The notes: generated by a model from the letters alone, not told the origin. A stretch of 50,677 nucleotides of DNA from Candidatus Thorarchaeota archaeon (GCA_004524565.1 SDNZ01000005.1:1-50677); one strand, 5' to 3'. Shown: positions 1 through 8,131, counted from the stretch's first letter. Numbers and translations are program-made.

Positions 1-64
1 AATTTGAGCTGAATGATATAAGTATTGTCGAATGACTGAATAAATGCAAGATTTTGGTGGACTC

Positions 65-613
65 TTAGTTGACTAATCTATAGTAATAAGAGGTGCCAGA
101 AGTCAAACTATCACGTTCAATTCGAAGTACTTGACCAGGAAGAGCTCCTAAGACTTTTACAGCAGGGTCATCATTAGCAATTCGTGGAAGTTGAGACTTT
201 GTGATCTTGTAGTGAGTAAGTACCATAGTGATTTCCTCATCACTAGCAATCCAATGCTTGGGCACCAGTTCATGCTCGAACAGGTCAAAGGAAGCATATC
301 CGCCCTCAACAAGCTCGATTCTTGCAGCCTTTGCGTACTTCTTGCCTGCGGGAGTAAATCTAGAACCTCCAACGAGCATTCCACGTTGAGCGTCATTCTC
401 TTCCATTTTACCTGCAAGGTCTCGGAGGAGGGCAATACCGACTACACGCGTTTCTTTAAGAATCCAGACAACATACTTGAGATGTTTACCATCCTTTTCC
501 TTTGTGGGATACAAGACAAATTTGTCGTCATATTCCAGTAACTCAGATGTCTTGTAGGCTCGGAGATTCAGAAGATCTCGCGTCTTCACAACTGGTCTCG
601 GTAGCTCAAACAT
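65..613 (-). CDS. rpo5: DNA-directed RNA polymerase subunit Rpo5 (RpoH/RPB5-like), extended form
   Basis: Product of 182 residues. The last 70 or so residues (from HELVPKHW at about 114-121, through QLPRI near 141-145, to YYYRLVN) are the RPB5 C-terminal assembly domain, which is the whole protein in most archaea (about 75-85 residues). Here about 110 extra residues precede it, including FTPAGKKYAK at 86-95, which lines up with the MTPSAK stretch of eukaryotic RPB5 just before its conserved HELVPEH. The subunit binds the large subunits at the downstream-DNA jaw. I chose the ATG at 613 over an in-frame start at 670 because a TATA box at 654-663 would place the transcript start near 632, and GGGGT lies 8 bases before this ATG. 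Family assignment is very safe; the role of the extra domain is inferred. Confidence 0.95.
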   Translation of the reverse strand: MFELPRPVVKTRDLLNLRAYKTSELLEYDDKFVLYPTKEKDGKHLKYVVWILKETRVVGIALLRDLAGKMEENDAQRGMLVGGSRFTPAGKKYAKAARIELVEGGYASFDLFEHELVPKHWIASDEEITMVLTHYKITKSQLPRIANDDPAVKVLGALPGQVLRIERDSLTSGTSYYYRLVN

Positions 614-653
614 AGATACATACCCCGTAACTTTGCTTCGCCCTTGTAGAGTG

Positions 654-663
654 AATATAAACC
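654..663 (-). promoter_or_regulatory. rpo5: TATA box of rpo5
   Basis: On the minus strand this reads GGTTTATATTC. It is about 41 bases before the ATG at 613, so a start of transcription about 25 bases downstream leaves a leader of roughly 20 bases that still contains the GGGGT ribosome binding site. This spacing is what decides the shorter rpo5 start. Confidence 0.6.
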
Positions 664-699
664 TTGTCAAGTGTCAAGAACTAACTGTAATCCTGTATT

Positions 700-822
700 C
701 TACTCATCCTCGAAAAGCCTCATTGGCTGCCCACAGCAAACGAGAGTTCCAACTCCGGATTTCTTAACTTCGATTACTTGTTGACAAATGTCACAAACGT
801 ATATTCCGCCTTCTTTACCCAT
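700..822 (-). CDS. Desulforedoxin-type iron protein, 40 residues
   Basis: A complete 40-residue reading frame, short enough to be missed by usual length cutoffs. It has YVCDIC at 8-13, the IEVKKSGVG stretch at 17-25 and LVCCGQPM at 27-34. This C-x2-C ... C-C-G-x-P-M pattern is the desulforedoxin fold, which binds one iron with four cysteines; it also forms the N-terminal domain of desulfoferrodoxin. A GGTGAT ribosome binding site sits just before the ATG. It is on the same strand as rpo5 and upstream of it, but the rpo5 TATA box lies between them, so separate transcripts are likely. As a free-standing unit it is probably a small electron carrier or part of oxygen defence; that role is inferred. 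Confidence 0.85.
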   Translation of the reverse strand: MGKEGGIYVCDICQQVIEVKKSGVGTLVCCGQPMRLFEDE

Positions 823-999
823 TTTAATCACCAAAGATAATGCTGAGCTAGTAAATTCACGCTTTTGTTTTATGGGTTTCTGAAAAAAACATGAAAAAAC
901 CTGCTGATATCTTACCCAGAAATGCCTAATAGTAGGTGGTACGAAGATTCAAGTACTCCAATTACTCTGTTGCATTATTACAGGTTAGAGGCGATATGT

Positions 1000-1425
1000 G
1001 TGGCCGGACTTACAAAGGGAATGATTGCGGACGTTCACAAGAAGAGAGAGATTAGTCTTCCAGAAGATTTCTTCAAAAATGCAGAGCTTGATGGCATGAA
1101 AGCCGCCATGGTAATTTACTTTGAAAGATCAGGCGAGATTCGACTTATCCCAATGATGAAAGAAGGTGGGGCAAGAGTACGACTGGAAGTTGAAAAAGTC
1201 AATCCAGCACTGATGCAAACCATGACCCAGCTCTTCAAACATCATGATCTCAAAGTTCTCTTTACCACAGGGTTCTGCTTTGAAGAGAACAGATGTATCT
1301 ATGAAGTGTACTTCTCAGCTGATAATATCAGAAACAAGGAACCTGATATTCGACGAACAATTGAAAGTATTCCAGGTCTCTATGAAAGTGAATTCGAGAT
1401 TCTTGAAATCGGACAAGAGTGGTAA
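1000..1425 (+). CDS. Small two-part protein, possibly AbrB-like plus ACT-like regulator
   Basis: Product of 141 residues from a GTG start; an in-frame ATG at 922 exists but has no ribosome binding site, while GAGGCGAT precedes the GTG at 1000. The first 50 residues (KGMIADVHKKREISLPEDFF, then VIYFERSGEIRLIPM) have the rhythm of an AbrB-like swapped-hairpin domain. The rest (EVEKVNPALMQTMTQLF to PGLYESEFEILEI) looks like an ACT-type beta-alpha-beta ligand domain. If right, it would be a small-molecule-responsive regulator. I cannot name a family with confidence. It faces the ribbon-helix-helix gene convergently. Confidence 0.55.
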   Translation: MAGLTKGMIADVHKKREISLPEDFFKNAELDGMKAAMVIYFERSGEIRLIPMMKEGGARVRLEVEKVNPALMQTMTQLFKHHDLKVLFTTGFCFEENRCIYEVYFSADNIRNKEPDIRRTIESIPGLYESEFEILEIGQEW

Positions 1426-1472
1426 TATCCACTAGTTCCACGCGATTCTCGAGTCTGCACTAGTCAGATAAA

Positions 1473-2144
1473 TTACTTTACAATCTGAAGTGCTACATTT
1501 TCCTTCACATTGGTTTCTACTACTTCGAGCTTGACTTTCAATAACGATTCAAAATAACCTCGGATGAAAGGGGCAGGATAGAATGGGCTTCCAACTACAA
1601 TAAGACCATGGTCATTGTAGGTTATTGAACCCCAACCATTGTCTTGGAGAAGTCTGAGAACCATAACACGACTACCCGCATCAGATGGATCCAATCCATG
1701 GTGTAAACGAACAACATCACCAACAGGTGCTTGACTACCTGCAGTTAGTCCAAGTTCATATTGATCTGTTGGAGTTAATTTTGAGAAGAACAGGGATGAC
1801 AAAGCCTCAGATTCAAAAACAGACCTAGATGTATTCACATAGATTCCCCTCTCATTCCATCTAAACACAGTAAAGTCCAAGAACCAACGAACAGAATCCT
1901 CAATTAATTGAGCACGAGACCTCCCCACGCGATCTTTAACTAAATCATCAATATGGTTTACCAGTGACTGAGTCATTGTTACACTGATAATCTTCTTTTT
2001 CAGCAATGAATTAATCTCTTCAAGACGAGTATGATCTTTTTCTGGTAATTTTGCCTTGGGATTGTTTCGCTGCAGCTTTGCGAGTTTAGCATCAAGATCA
2101 GACTTTTCTTTCATGAGAATGGATTCCTCAGAACGTAATGACAC
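1473..2144 (-). CDS. Ribbon-helix-helix DNA-binding regulator with unknown C-terminal domain
   Basis: Product of 223 residues starting at GTG, with a perfect GGAGGT site 8 bases upstream. Residues 1-50 are charged and likely form a coiled coil. Residues about 52-92 (ISVTMTQSLVNHIDDLVKDRVGRSRAQLIEDSVRWFL) match the ribbon-helix-helix pattern of CopG/MetJ regulators: a short beta strand that reads the DNA groove, then two helices. The remaining 130 residues, with no family I recognise, may sense a ligand or partner. Direct and inverted repeats upstream (2178-2211) overlap the likely transcript start, which fits self-repression. Confidence 0.75.
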   Translation of the reverse strand: MSLRSEESILMKEKSDLDAKLAKLQRNNPKAKLPEKDHTRLEEINSLLKKKIISVTMTQSLVNHIDDLVKDRVGRSRAQLIEDSVRWFLDFTVFRWNERGIYVNTSRSVFESEALSSLFFSKLTPTDQYELGLTAGSQAPVGDVVRLHHGLDPSDAGSRVMVLRLLQDNGWGSITYNDHGLIVVGSPFYPAPFIRGYFESLLKVKLEVVETNVKENVALQIVK

Positions 2145-2177
2145 TTTTTCAACCTCCTTCCAACATCATCTAAGCAA

Positions 2178-2218
2178 TCATAGATAATGTTCATAGATAG
2201 TATTCGTATCTACTTAAA
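2178..2218 (-). promoter_or_regulatory. Promoter and possible operator of the ribbon-helix-helix gene
   Basis: A 9-base direct repeat TCATAGATA occurs at 2178-2186 and 2191-2199, a 13-base step. An inverted pair AGATA ... TATCT covers 2195-2211. On the minus strand the TATA-like TTTAAG lies at 2213-2218, so the repeats sit about where transcription would start. Ribbon-helix-helix proteins often repress their own gene through such short repeats; binding here is inferred. Confidence 0.45.
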
Positions 2219-2379
2219 TCAACTAGATTACATGCAAAGCTACTATTTGAACCCTTTGAAATAATTCAGATTTATATCAAAAAAGTGAAAGTACCTATTT
2301 TTAATTCACCAATCTTATTTTTACTAGGACATCATGGAAAGCTTATTTGCTCTTAATTGCACAATTCAAGAGACTACTA

Positions 2380-2646
2380 ATGACGTATTGCGAACTCTGG
2401 TTGGAATCTGAAGGAGGTATGTCTTCTTTCCGCGTTGCACTTCTGGTACCAGAAGAATTTGAGTTACCTGAGGGATTTACACTTAGCGACTCTCAAATTG
2501 ATCCCGACAAAAAACTATACCTCTCGGATATAGTAGAGGGAATAAAAGCTGCAAAGAAAGCAATCGATAAAGCAGCAGAATTCTATAGTGATCGCGATTT
2601 GAAATTCCTATATTACCGTGAGATTAGAAAACCGACAGACGGGTAG
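2380..2646 (+). CDS. Small acidic protein of unknown function
   Basis: About 88 residues from the ATG at 2380 (an in-frame TTG at 2347 is possible; neither has a good ribosome binding site). The C-terminal half is helical and charged (EGIKAAKKAIDKAAEFYSDRDLKFLYYRE). No family recognised, no membrane segment. It converges on the membrane protein gene at 2687. The reading frame is compatible with a real gene but support is modest. Confidence 0.5.
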   Translation: MTYCELWLESEGGMSSFRVALLVPEEFELPEGFTLSDSQIDPDKKLYLSDIVEGIKAAKKAIDKAAEFYSDRDLKFLYYREIRKPTDG

Positions 2647-2647
2647 G

Positions 2648-2680
2648 AAAAAAGAAAGAGAAGAGGGGAGTGAACCCCTC
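2648..2680 (-). terminator. Hairpin terminator for the membrane protein gene at 2687-3340
   Basis: Read on the minus strand, a 6-pair stem GAGGGG/CCCCTC with loop TTCACT (2663-2680) is followed by a T-rich run ending in TTTTTT (2648-2653). It lies just after the stop codon at 2687. No T-run follows on the plus strand, so it serves the minus-strand gene. Confidence 0.6.
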
Positions 2681-2686
2681 AATTAC

Positions 2687-3340
2687 TTATGGCCAAGCAA
2701 CTAGTCCGAGTAGTGCTGGATTGAGTATGACAATCACACCAACTGCGATTGCCGCAAGTCCAACGATTACACTTACCGGTCTGGAGGCAAATATCTTACC
2801 GATTATTGTTAACAGACCGAGTACCAGTCCACTTATGACGTACACCACACAGAATACAATGAAGCCGATAATCAGCAGCCCTTTACCAGAGATTAAGAAA
2901 TTGATAATGTCTCCAGCAATACTCATAATCACTGTATCATTTGTAAGTGGTTGTAGGAAGCCATACATTGTTGCTGCCGCAAAAATTGCCACTGCTGAAG
3001 CAAATACTAGAGCCAATGGGAACTTAGAGAGCACTCTCATTACGAGTGAGAATCCCATAATAATCAGAACAGCTGCAACTATAGTTGCTCCTGGTTGAAC
3101 AGTCCATACGACATATCCAACGAATATGTCTAAGATTCCCACGAAGAAGCCCAAAAAGGTTCCTACGTGTACTAGTAAATCGAATATTGAACCCAAGAGC
3201 GGGATAGGGTCTGTGATGTTTTCCAACAACCAGATTGCCAAAAGACCGCCGGATAGTATGAGCACCCAAGCTACTGTCCAGTCATTCTGGAAGAATAGCA
3301 TGATGTCAGCAAGGGTCCAGTCTAAAATTGGGATTTGCAT
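2687..3340 (-). CDS. Multi-pass membrane protein, unknown function
   Basis: Product of 217 residues with about six hydrophobic segments (near residues 23-42, 50-80, 82-100, 105-130, 150-178 and 186-212). No catalytic motif or charged transport signature was seen. ATG start with GAGGTTATC upstream. It lies downstream of, and on the same strand as, the TadC-like gene, separated by 56 bases, so the two could be cotranscribed. Family not recognised; the glycine- and alanine-rich helices would fit a small channel-like or accessory protein, but that is speculative. Confidence 0.75.
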   Translation of the reverse strand: MQIPILDWTLADIMLFFQNDWTVAWVLILSGGLLAIWLLENITDPIPLLGSIFDLLVHVGTFLGFFVGILDIFVGYVVWTVQPGATIVAAVLIIMGFSLVMRVLSKFPLALVFASAVAIFAAATMYGFLQPLTNDTVIMSIAGDIINFLISGKGLLIIGFIVFCVVYVISGLVLGLLTIIGKIFASRPVSVIVGLAAIAVGVIVILNPALLGLVAWP

Positions 3341-3396
3341 GATGATAACCTCATCCTAACTAGAATCACAAATATCACAGTCACAAATAAACTATG

Positions 3397-4923
3397 CTAC
3401 ATCAGATTAATACTCATTAAACTGGATGATAGTGCGAATGATATCCAAAAAATGAGGCCACATATCATTGCCATCAACAGCGGTCTTGCACCATTGACCA
3501 TCTTTGTATTTTGATAGCCCATAGAAAATGTGCTGATGCCAAGAGCTCCCAGAAGCGGAGCAATATCAAATACGGTAAGTGAACCCAAGCTAATTGTTGG
3601 ACCTTGAGTTAAGAGAGCCCCTATGAAGAGAAACGGAGCAAGCGATGCTAACATCCCCAAGACTGCTGCACTTGTGAGCGTTAGAAGATATACCTTCATC
3701 TTCTGAGCAGCAATAATTGAGTCACGTTCCTTGGCAACTGATGAACGTTTAACAAGCCGCGATGCGATTCTTGTGATACGGTCACCTGCGCTGTGCGTGG
3801 ATGTTTCGCACATCAATGAAATCATTGTAATCATTTGAGAAACTCTCTGTCCAAGAGATGCCTTAGAGGCCAACTCCATTGCTTCAGAAGAACTAAGACC
3901 TTCCTGATAGATTGCATGAATAGCGATATCAACTAGCTTCTGAGCTTTTAGTTCGAGATCATCACGAACCGATGTCAGAGCTACTTCAAGAGTGTCGCCA
4001 GTTGTAAGATGTTGCCCAAGAAGAATCATGAGGTTTAGGAATTCATCATACTCAGTGACTATCTCTTTCTGCGTAGGTGCAAGCACTGATTCATCACGTG
4101 GTCTATCGAAATAAGCTGCAAATTGACGAGAGAAACGAGAGCGTAAGATGGCATTAAGAGCAATGAAGACTGGTGCAATTAAGAGTACGGTCATGCTGGT
4201 TGCATATCCGGCAAGTGAGATAGCAAGGGTGAACATGATTGGTACATAGGTAACCAATGCAGCCACCACAAGGAGGCGACTTTCCAATTCCAAGTTTTTT
4301 TGACGCAGAGCAAGATCAGCTTCAAAAGATTCGCCTGAGAGTTCGTCAAGAAGGTCGGTCCTTTTCTCTAGTGATGAAACAATGGCTGTGAAATATCTGC
4401 GAATATCATCAGATGGTTGATCCTTTGCAAAGTCCATCAGACAGGTCTCAGGTGGAATCCCTTCCGCAATACTTCCAAGAATTTGACGAAACGCACTTGA
4501 AAGGTATGGATGGTCAGATTGAGCAATCATCTCAATCGCATCAAAGATAGTGCCGCCAGTCTGAAATACAAGGATGAATTGTTCAAAGACCAAATCCGCT
4601 TCTTCAGAGAGACCGAGTTTGTAGCTGTTCATCAATGAGATTGGATATGATATCACAATGTAGTAGGTGATTATGCTAGCCATTATAGAAAGAGGGACTG
4701 TAATGAAAAGATTGACCCCAAAAACTGTGAGCAGACCCAGAGATAGAATGAGAATAATCACAGTGGAGAAATAAGCAGCTGCTACAACGCCTTCTGCAGT
4801 AACTATCATCATGGGAGAAAGGAACCGTACTGCTCGTGTTAGCTCCCTATCATCAGTCCTTTTTGATTTCCATGACAAAGGAACCATTCTAGAAGCGCTG
4901 TTACACAACCTTTCGTAAATCAC
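3397..4923 (-). CDS. TadC/GspF-like inner-membrane platform protein of a type IV pilus system
   Basis: Product of 508 residues with two GspF-type helical domains: about 105-205 (EEADLVFEQFILVFQTGG ... EGIPPETCLMDFA) and about 290-400 (YDEFLNLMILLGQHLTTGDTL ... EGLSSSEAMELAS), each followed by membrane segments (near 215-260 and 410-505). Two further hydrophobic segments lie at 45-75 and 80-100. Such proteins (archaeal FlaJ/ArlJ, TadC) form the membrane platform on which an ATPase drives assembly of archaella or pili. No ATPase, pilin or prepilin peptidase gene is in this window, so this is an isolated component. GTG start with GAGGA nine bases upstream. Confidence 0.85.
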   Translation of the reverse strand: MIYERLCNSASRMVPLSWKSKRTDDRELTRAVRFLSPMMIVTAEGVVAAAYFSTVIILILSLGLLTVFGVNLFITVPLSIMASIITYYIVISYPISLMNSYKLGLSEEADLVFEQFILVFQTGGTIFDAIEMIAQSDHPYLSSAFRQILGSIAEGIPPETCLMDFAKDQPSDDIRRYFTAIVSSLEKRTDLLDELSGESFEADLALRQKNLELESRLLVVAALVTYVPIMFTLAISLAGYATSMTVLLIAPVFIALNAILRSRFSRQFAAYFDRPRDESVLAPTQKEIVTEYDEFLNLMILLGQHLTTGDTLEVALTSVRDDLELKAQKLVDIAIHAIYQEGLSSSEAMELASKASLGQRVSQMITMISLMCETSTHSAGDRITRIASRLVKRSSVAKERDSIIAAQKMKVYLLTLTSAAVLGMLASLAPFLFIGALLTQGPTISLGSLTVFDIAPLLGALGISTFSMGYQNTKMVNGARPLLMAMICGLIFWISFALSSSLMSINLM

Positions 4924-4985
4924 CGTTGAAGTCCTCTACAATCAGACAATACTGTACATCTCTTAAATTACCCGATAGTAGAATC

Positions 4986-5031
4986 AAGAAAAAGAGGGGG
5001 ATGTTCCCCGAGGATATGTGACTATCTCGAG
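4986..5031 (-). terminator. Two hairpins with T-rich tail after the secreted-protein gene
   Basis: On the minus strand the small gapped stem GAGATA/TATCCTC (about 5010-5031) is followed by the stem GGGGA/TCCCC (4997-5009) and then CTCTTTTTCTTG (about 4985-4996). It lies just beyond the stop codon of the gene that ends at 5046. Confidence 0.5.
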
Positions 5032-5045
5032 GAACTAATTCAAAA

Positions 5046-6404
5046 TTATCTTCTTCGACGGATTAGAACGACAATGATAGCAATTACACCTATAATGAGG
5101 ATCAGACCGAGAATACCGCTTTCAGGAGGTTCACCAGTTATTGCTAGATTCGAGTATGCAACATAAACAGGATCTTGCTGAACCCGTAACCCATTCCAGG
5201 TTGGAAATGTAACTGCGTACCACCAGTTAGTGTTGGTGAATGCTGTATTGACATTGTTTACCATTCCTCCAACTGTTGCATAGGTACTCTGAAGCTGGGT
5301 GGACAGACCATAAGCCATGTGTGCGAACAACCAACCTGAGAGAGGAGCCTGCCATAGAATGAGAATGAGATCACTGAGTCTCACGCCAAGGAGTGTGTTG
5401 ATTGCAGTAAGACTGCTGTTAACAACTGTCGATGTGGTTTCATTCACAAGGTCATAACTTCGACCAAACCCAATATCGAAAGCGCGTTCTCCACTGTCAC
5501 CCACCTCGATGGTCACGTTGTCAACCATAGGAGTAGTATTTGTAGGTGCGGCAATAGTATTACCATCAGTTGATCCGACAACTGAATATTCACTTGCAAA
5601 GATGGACAAGAAGTGCACTGCAGAAATCTCCATCGAATCAATGATATATTCACTTGGAGGTCTTGATACTCCCAAGTGTTTGAGTTCTTTGACTTCACCG
5701 ATGGTATAGAGTGTTTCAGCATGAACTTCTCCAGTTACTTCGTCTATGATGATATCATATTGAATCGTCAACTCACTGATGACAACCTCTAATAGCCGCA
5801 GGGCAAGAGAAAGCCAGAAGCCAAGTGGATTATTCGCATCAACAATCCTGCAGGTGAGGTTGTAGTAATGCATTCCCATTCGGTAATGATTGTCACTAAG
5901 TTTTGTTGCGGGTATTGGTTCAACAGATGCTTCATATCCTGGAAACAAAGTATTGTCAGCAAGCGGAACAACATACCAAGCAGGATCTTTCCCAGTACCC
6001 AAGTCGGGCAGCTGATTTGATCCAAAGGTTTCATTGTGTACCATTAGAAACGCAAAAATCGCTCCAATGAACACTTCCTCATTTCCTGGTGTAATGAAAT
6101 GCATTCCAAATAGCTGATACGGTGCAATCATCTTGGTGCCATCAGTGTGATTGAATTCGTTAAATGCAATTAGAAATGCATCAAAATCGCCTACGTGCAC
6201 AAACGATGCTGTCAAACTTCCATTTCCATGTGTTCCCTCAACCATGAGAGAATCATTTGTCCAGTATTCTTCTGTAAAGGTGTGCCCGAAGACTGCCAAT
6301 TCATCACCTGATGACCATGCACTCGCATTAGGCAACATGGCAAAGGGCATCACCATTAGAAAAAGAATCCAGAGCGTAAGGAGCTTACTTTTCTTAGCGC
6401 GCAT
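5046..6404 (-). CDS. Secreted, membrane-anchored surface protein of unknown function
   Basis: Product of 452 residues. I start it at the ATG at 6404 because GGAGAG lies 7 bases before it; the upstream extension to 6479 has no such site. Residues about 5-30 (LLTLWILFLMVMPFAMLPNASA) are a signal peptide and the C-terminus (ILGLILIIGVIAIIVVLI followed by RRRR) is a membrane anchor with a basic stop-transfer tail. The exterior part carries many N-x-S/T sequons, as in archaeal glycosylated surface proteins. No enzyme motif seen. It precedes the TadC-like gene on the same strand after a terminator, so a link to pilus assembly is possible but not shown. Confidence 0.8.
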   Translation of the reverse strand: MRAKKSKLLTLWILFLMVMPFAMLPNASAWSSGDELAVFGHTFTEEYWTNDSLMVEGTHGNGSLTASFVHVGDFDAFLIAFNEFNHTDGTKMIAPYQLFGMHFITPGNEEVFIGAIFAFLMVHNETFGSNQLPDLGTGKDPAWYVVPLADNTLFPGYEASVEPIPATKLSDNHYRMGMHYYNLTCRIVDANNPLGFWLSLALRLLEVVISELTIQYDIIIDEVTGEVHAETLYTIGEVKELKHLGVSRPPSEYIIDSMEISAVHFLSIFASEYSVVGSTDGNTIAAPTNTTPMVDNVTIEVGDSGERAFDIGFGRSYDLVNETTSTVVNSSLTAINTLLGVRLSDLILILWQAPLSGWLFAHMAYGLSTQLQSTYATVGGMVNNVNTAFTNTNWWYAVTFPTWNGLRVQQDPVYVAYSNLAITGEPPESGILGLILIIGVIAIIVVLIRRRR

Positions 6405-6475
6405 GTCAAACTCTCCGAATATCCGTAGGTATTTTCCTATTAAAAGCAAATGCATGATTAATCCATAAACAAACA

Positions 6476-7738
6476 TCACATGAAATCAGTGAGTTTTGTT
6501 TGGTTCAAGTAATCATTGTATAACTGACTTTTATATAACCAGTTCTGGAGAGGATTGCGTAGATGTTTTCCAATCTCTGCTGTTGCTTCATCCATGGTCT
6601 GGAACTTCTTCACACCAGTATCCAGAGCTCGTTTTGCAATCTCTCGAAACCGCCACACACCAAGGGGAACCCATTGCTGTGGATCAATCTCCATGAACAC
6701 AATTACCCCAGATTGACGTCTAATGCGAACCAGATATTCAAGAGCTGGAAGGCGAGTTGCATAGTATGCTCCAACAACGTACTTGGCATAATCCTTGCGA
6801 CCTTTCCCATATTCGTAATCATTAATGATAGATGGATTCAGTCCACCCAACCATGATTCCATAGCTTCAAATTGCCAACCACTTGGATAAAAGAGAAGAG
6901 CAACTGTGTTTCCAAGTGCATGATCAACACTGACATAAAAATCATTGATAGCACGATTCTGGGTTACTTGTCGGTGAAGCTTTCTTCCAACTATATCATC
7001 GACTGCAGTGATACTCCATTTGGTAGGAACAAGTCTTCGTTTCTTCCTCTGTCCTAGAACACCCACTGATAGAAGTCTAGTGATATGCTCCTGACGTATA
7101 CCATCATCGAAGAGGTTCATAACACCACCTACAGCTTTCAAGTCTGTATCAGACGTCACTTTATCGACCACCTTTGGAACCTTTGGATTATCATCAAGTC
7201 GAAAGGTATCAAGTGGCGCTGAGGGGCCAATTGGAAGGGTTGTATCAGAAAAGACTGTATTGAATGAGGGTCTCTTGAGTAGAGTTGCCTCTGAGGATAT
7301 TGCAGATTCAGATAATGCAAGTGTCTGGGTCTCAAGAAGTTCTCGACTGGGATCTACTGCAGAATCGACTGGAATCATTTTCTTTGTACGAACCAGACTA
7401 AAACGAAGTGCAAGAATCTCATCAATTGTATTATTGAGCCATAAATCCGGGCGTTCCATCAATGGAGCCTCATCCACTCTCACAGGAGGAACCAGAGGTC
7501 CTGCCAAAACCTTGGGATATCCCGAATCTCCGATGAACACCGAAGGAGGTGAAGCACCAATCAGGTCCCTTCCAATGAAAGCAGCATCTATCTTTGCCAT
7601 CGCTTTTGCTCTCATTAGAAGCGGACACGGTCGAATACCACACAAAGCCCGATGCCCCATACATTTAGAGCACACTCTCTCATCGTAGGACTGTGTCTTG
7701 GGAGCTTTGGGAATAGGTTCTAATGTTGTCTGTGGCAT
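6476..7738 (-). CDS. nreA: NreA-type archaeal DNA repair protein with C-terminal PIP box
   Basis: Product of 420 residues. The N-terminal cysteine cluster CSKCMGHRALCGIRPCP (Cys 22, 25, 32, 37) and the following LLMRAKAM and FIGDSGYPKV stretches are hallmarks of the archaeal Nre family. The C-terminus QTKLTDFM fits the PCNA-interacting (PIP) pattern Q-x-x-hydrophobic-x-x-aromatic, as described for other NreA proteins, so it probably acts with PCNA in the response to DNA damage. A TATA box at 7769-7778 leaves a very short leader. Length is normal for the family. Confidence 0.9.
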   Translation of the reverse strand: MPQTTLEPIPKAPKTQSYDERVCSKCMGHRALCGIRPCPLLMRAKAMAKIDAAFIGRDLIGASPPSVFIGDSGYPKVLAGPLVPPVRVDEAPLMERPDLWLNNTIDEILALRFSLVRTKKMIPVDSAVDPSRELLETQTLALSESAISSEATLLKRPSFNTVFSDTTLPIGPSAPLDTFRLDDNPKVPKVVDKVTSDTDLKAVGGVMNLFDDGIRQEHITRLLSVGVLGQRKKRRLVPTKWSITAVDDIVGRKLHRQVTQNRAINDFYVSVDHALGNTVALLFYPSGWQFEAMESWLGGLNPSIINDYEYGKGRKDYAKYVVGAYYATRLPALEYLVRIRRQSGVIVFMEIDPQQWVPLGVWRFREIAKRALDTGVKKFQTMDEATAEIGKHLRNPLQNWLYKSQLYNDYLNQTKLTDFM

Positions 7739-7768
7739 TCACAATCTATCCAACTTGATATGTTTCAT

Positions 7769-7778
7769 GTATATAATG
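7769..7778 (-). promoter_or_regulatory. nreA: TATA box of nreA
   Basis: Minus strand CATTATATAC, about 31 bases before the ATG at 7738, predicting a leader of about ten bases. Confidence 0.55.
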
Positions 7779-7949
7779 TGCAAATATCATGTAAGGGTTT
7801 GGACCTATATATGTCGCTCATAACAACCGAGTGATTAGAATGGTTTGAGAAGCCAAATCCGACGACTTTCATCCGACGTCTTTTCTTACTGCAACTACTA
7901 CCGAAGCAAGAACTTTACTTGATATACCAGTTTCATAATTTCTCATTGT

Positions 7950-8131
7950 AAACCGTTCATTTTTAGTTGGACAAACTTGGACACCAGAGTGCCGTCCTCC
8001 CAGAAACGGCACTGGGAATGACTCTGTGAGGTCAGCTGCGTGTCAGAACAACCTCATGGTCCTGTTCCTGATACCAATATTTAAGGACCTACAAGAATTG
8101 TTCAAGGGATCATTTGAATGATGTCCACTTT
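7950..8131 (+). repeat. Intergenic element copy 1; candidate structured RNA
   Basis: This stretch aligns end to end with 14069-14252 with one single-base gap inside and one near the end; by hand count about three quarters of positions match. The core 8007-8034 is identical in both (28 bases). Pairings seen here: GTGAGGT (8026-8032) with ACCTCAT (8051-8057); AGTGCCG (7989-7994 region) with CGGCACT (8007-8013); and the end pair TGGACA (7968-7973) with TGTCCA (8122-8127). A conserved TATTTAA-type box lies at 8078-8084. It fills most of the gap between nreA and the regulator at 8283. Which strand is transcribed is unknown; plus is given by convention only. Confidence 0.85.

Noticed and set aside
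191-541. Plus-strand frame within rpo5
   Set aside because: Shadow of the strongly supported rpo5 frame; no similarity to any protein I know.
7260-7688. Plus-strand 142-residue frame opposite nreA
   Set aside because: It lies wholly antisense to nreA, whose cysteine motif and PIP box are clear.
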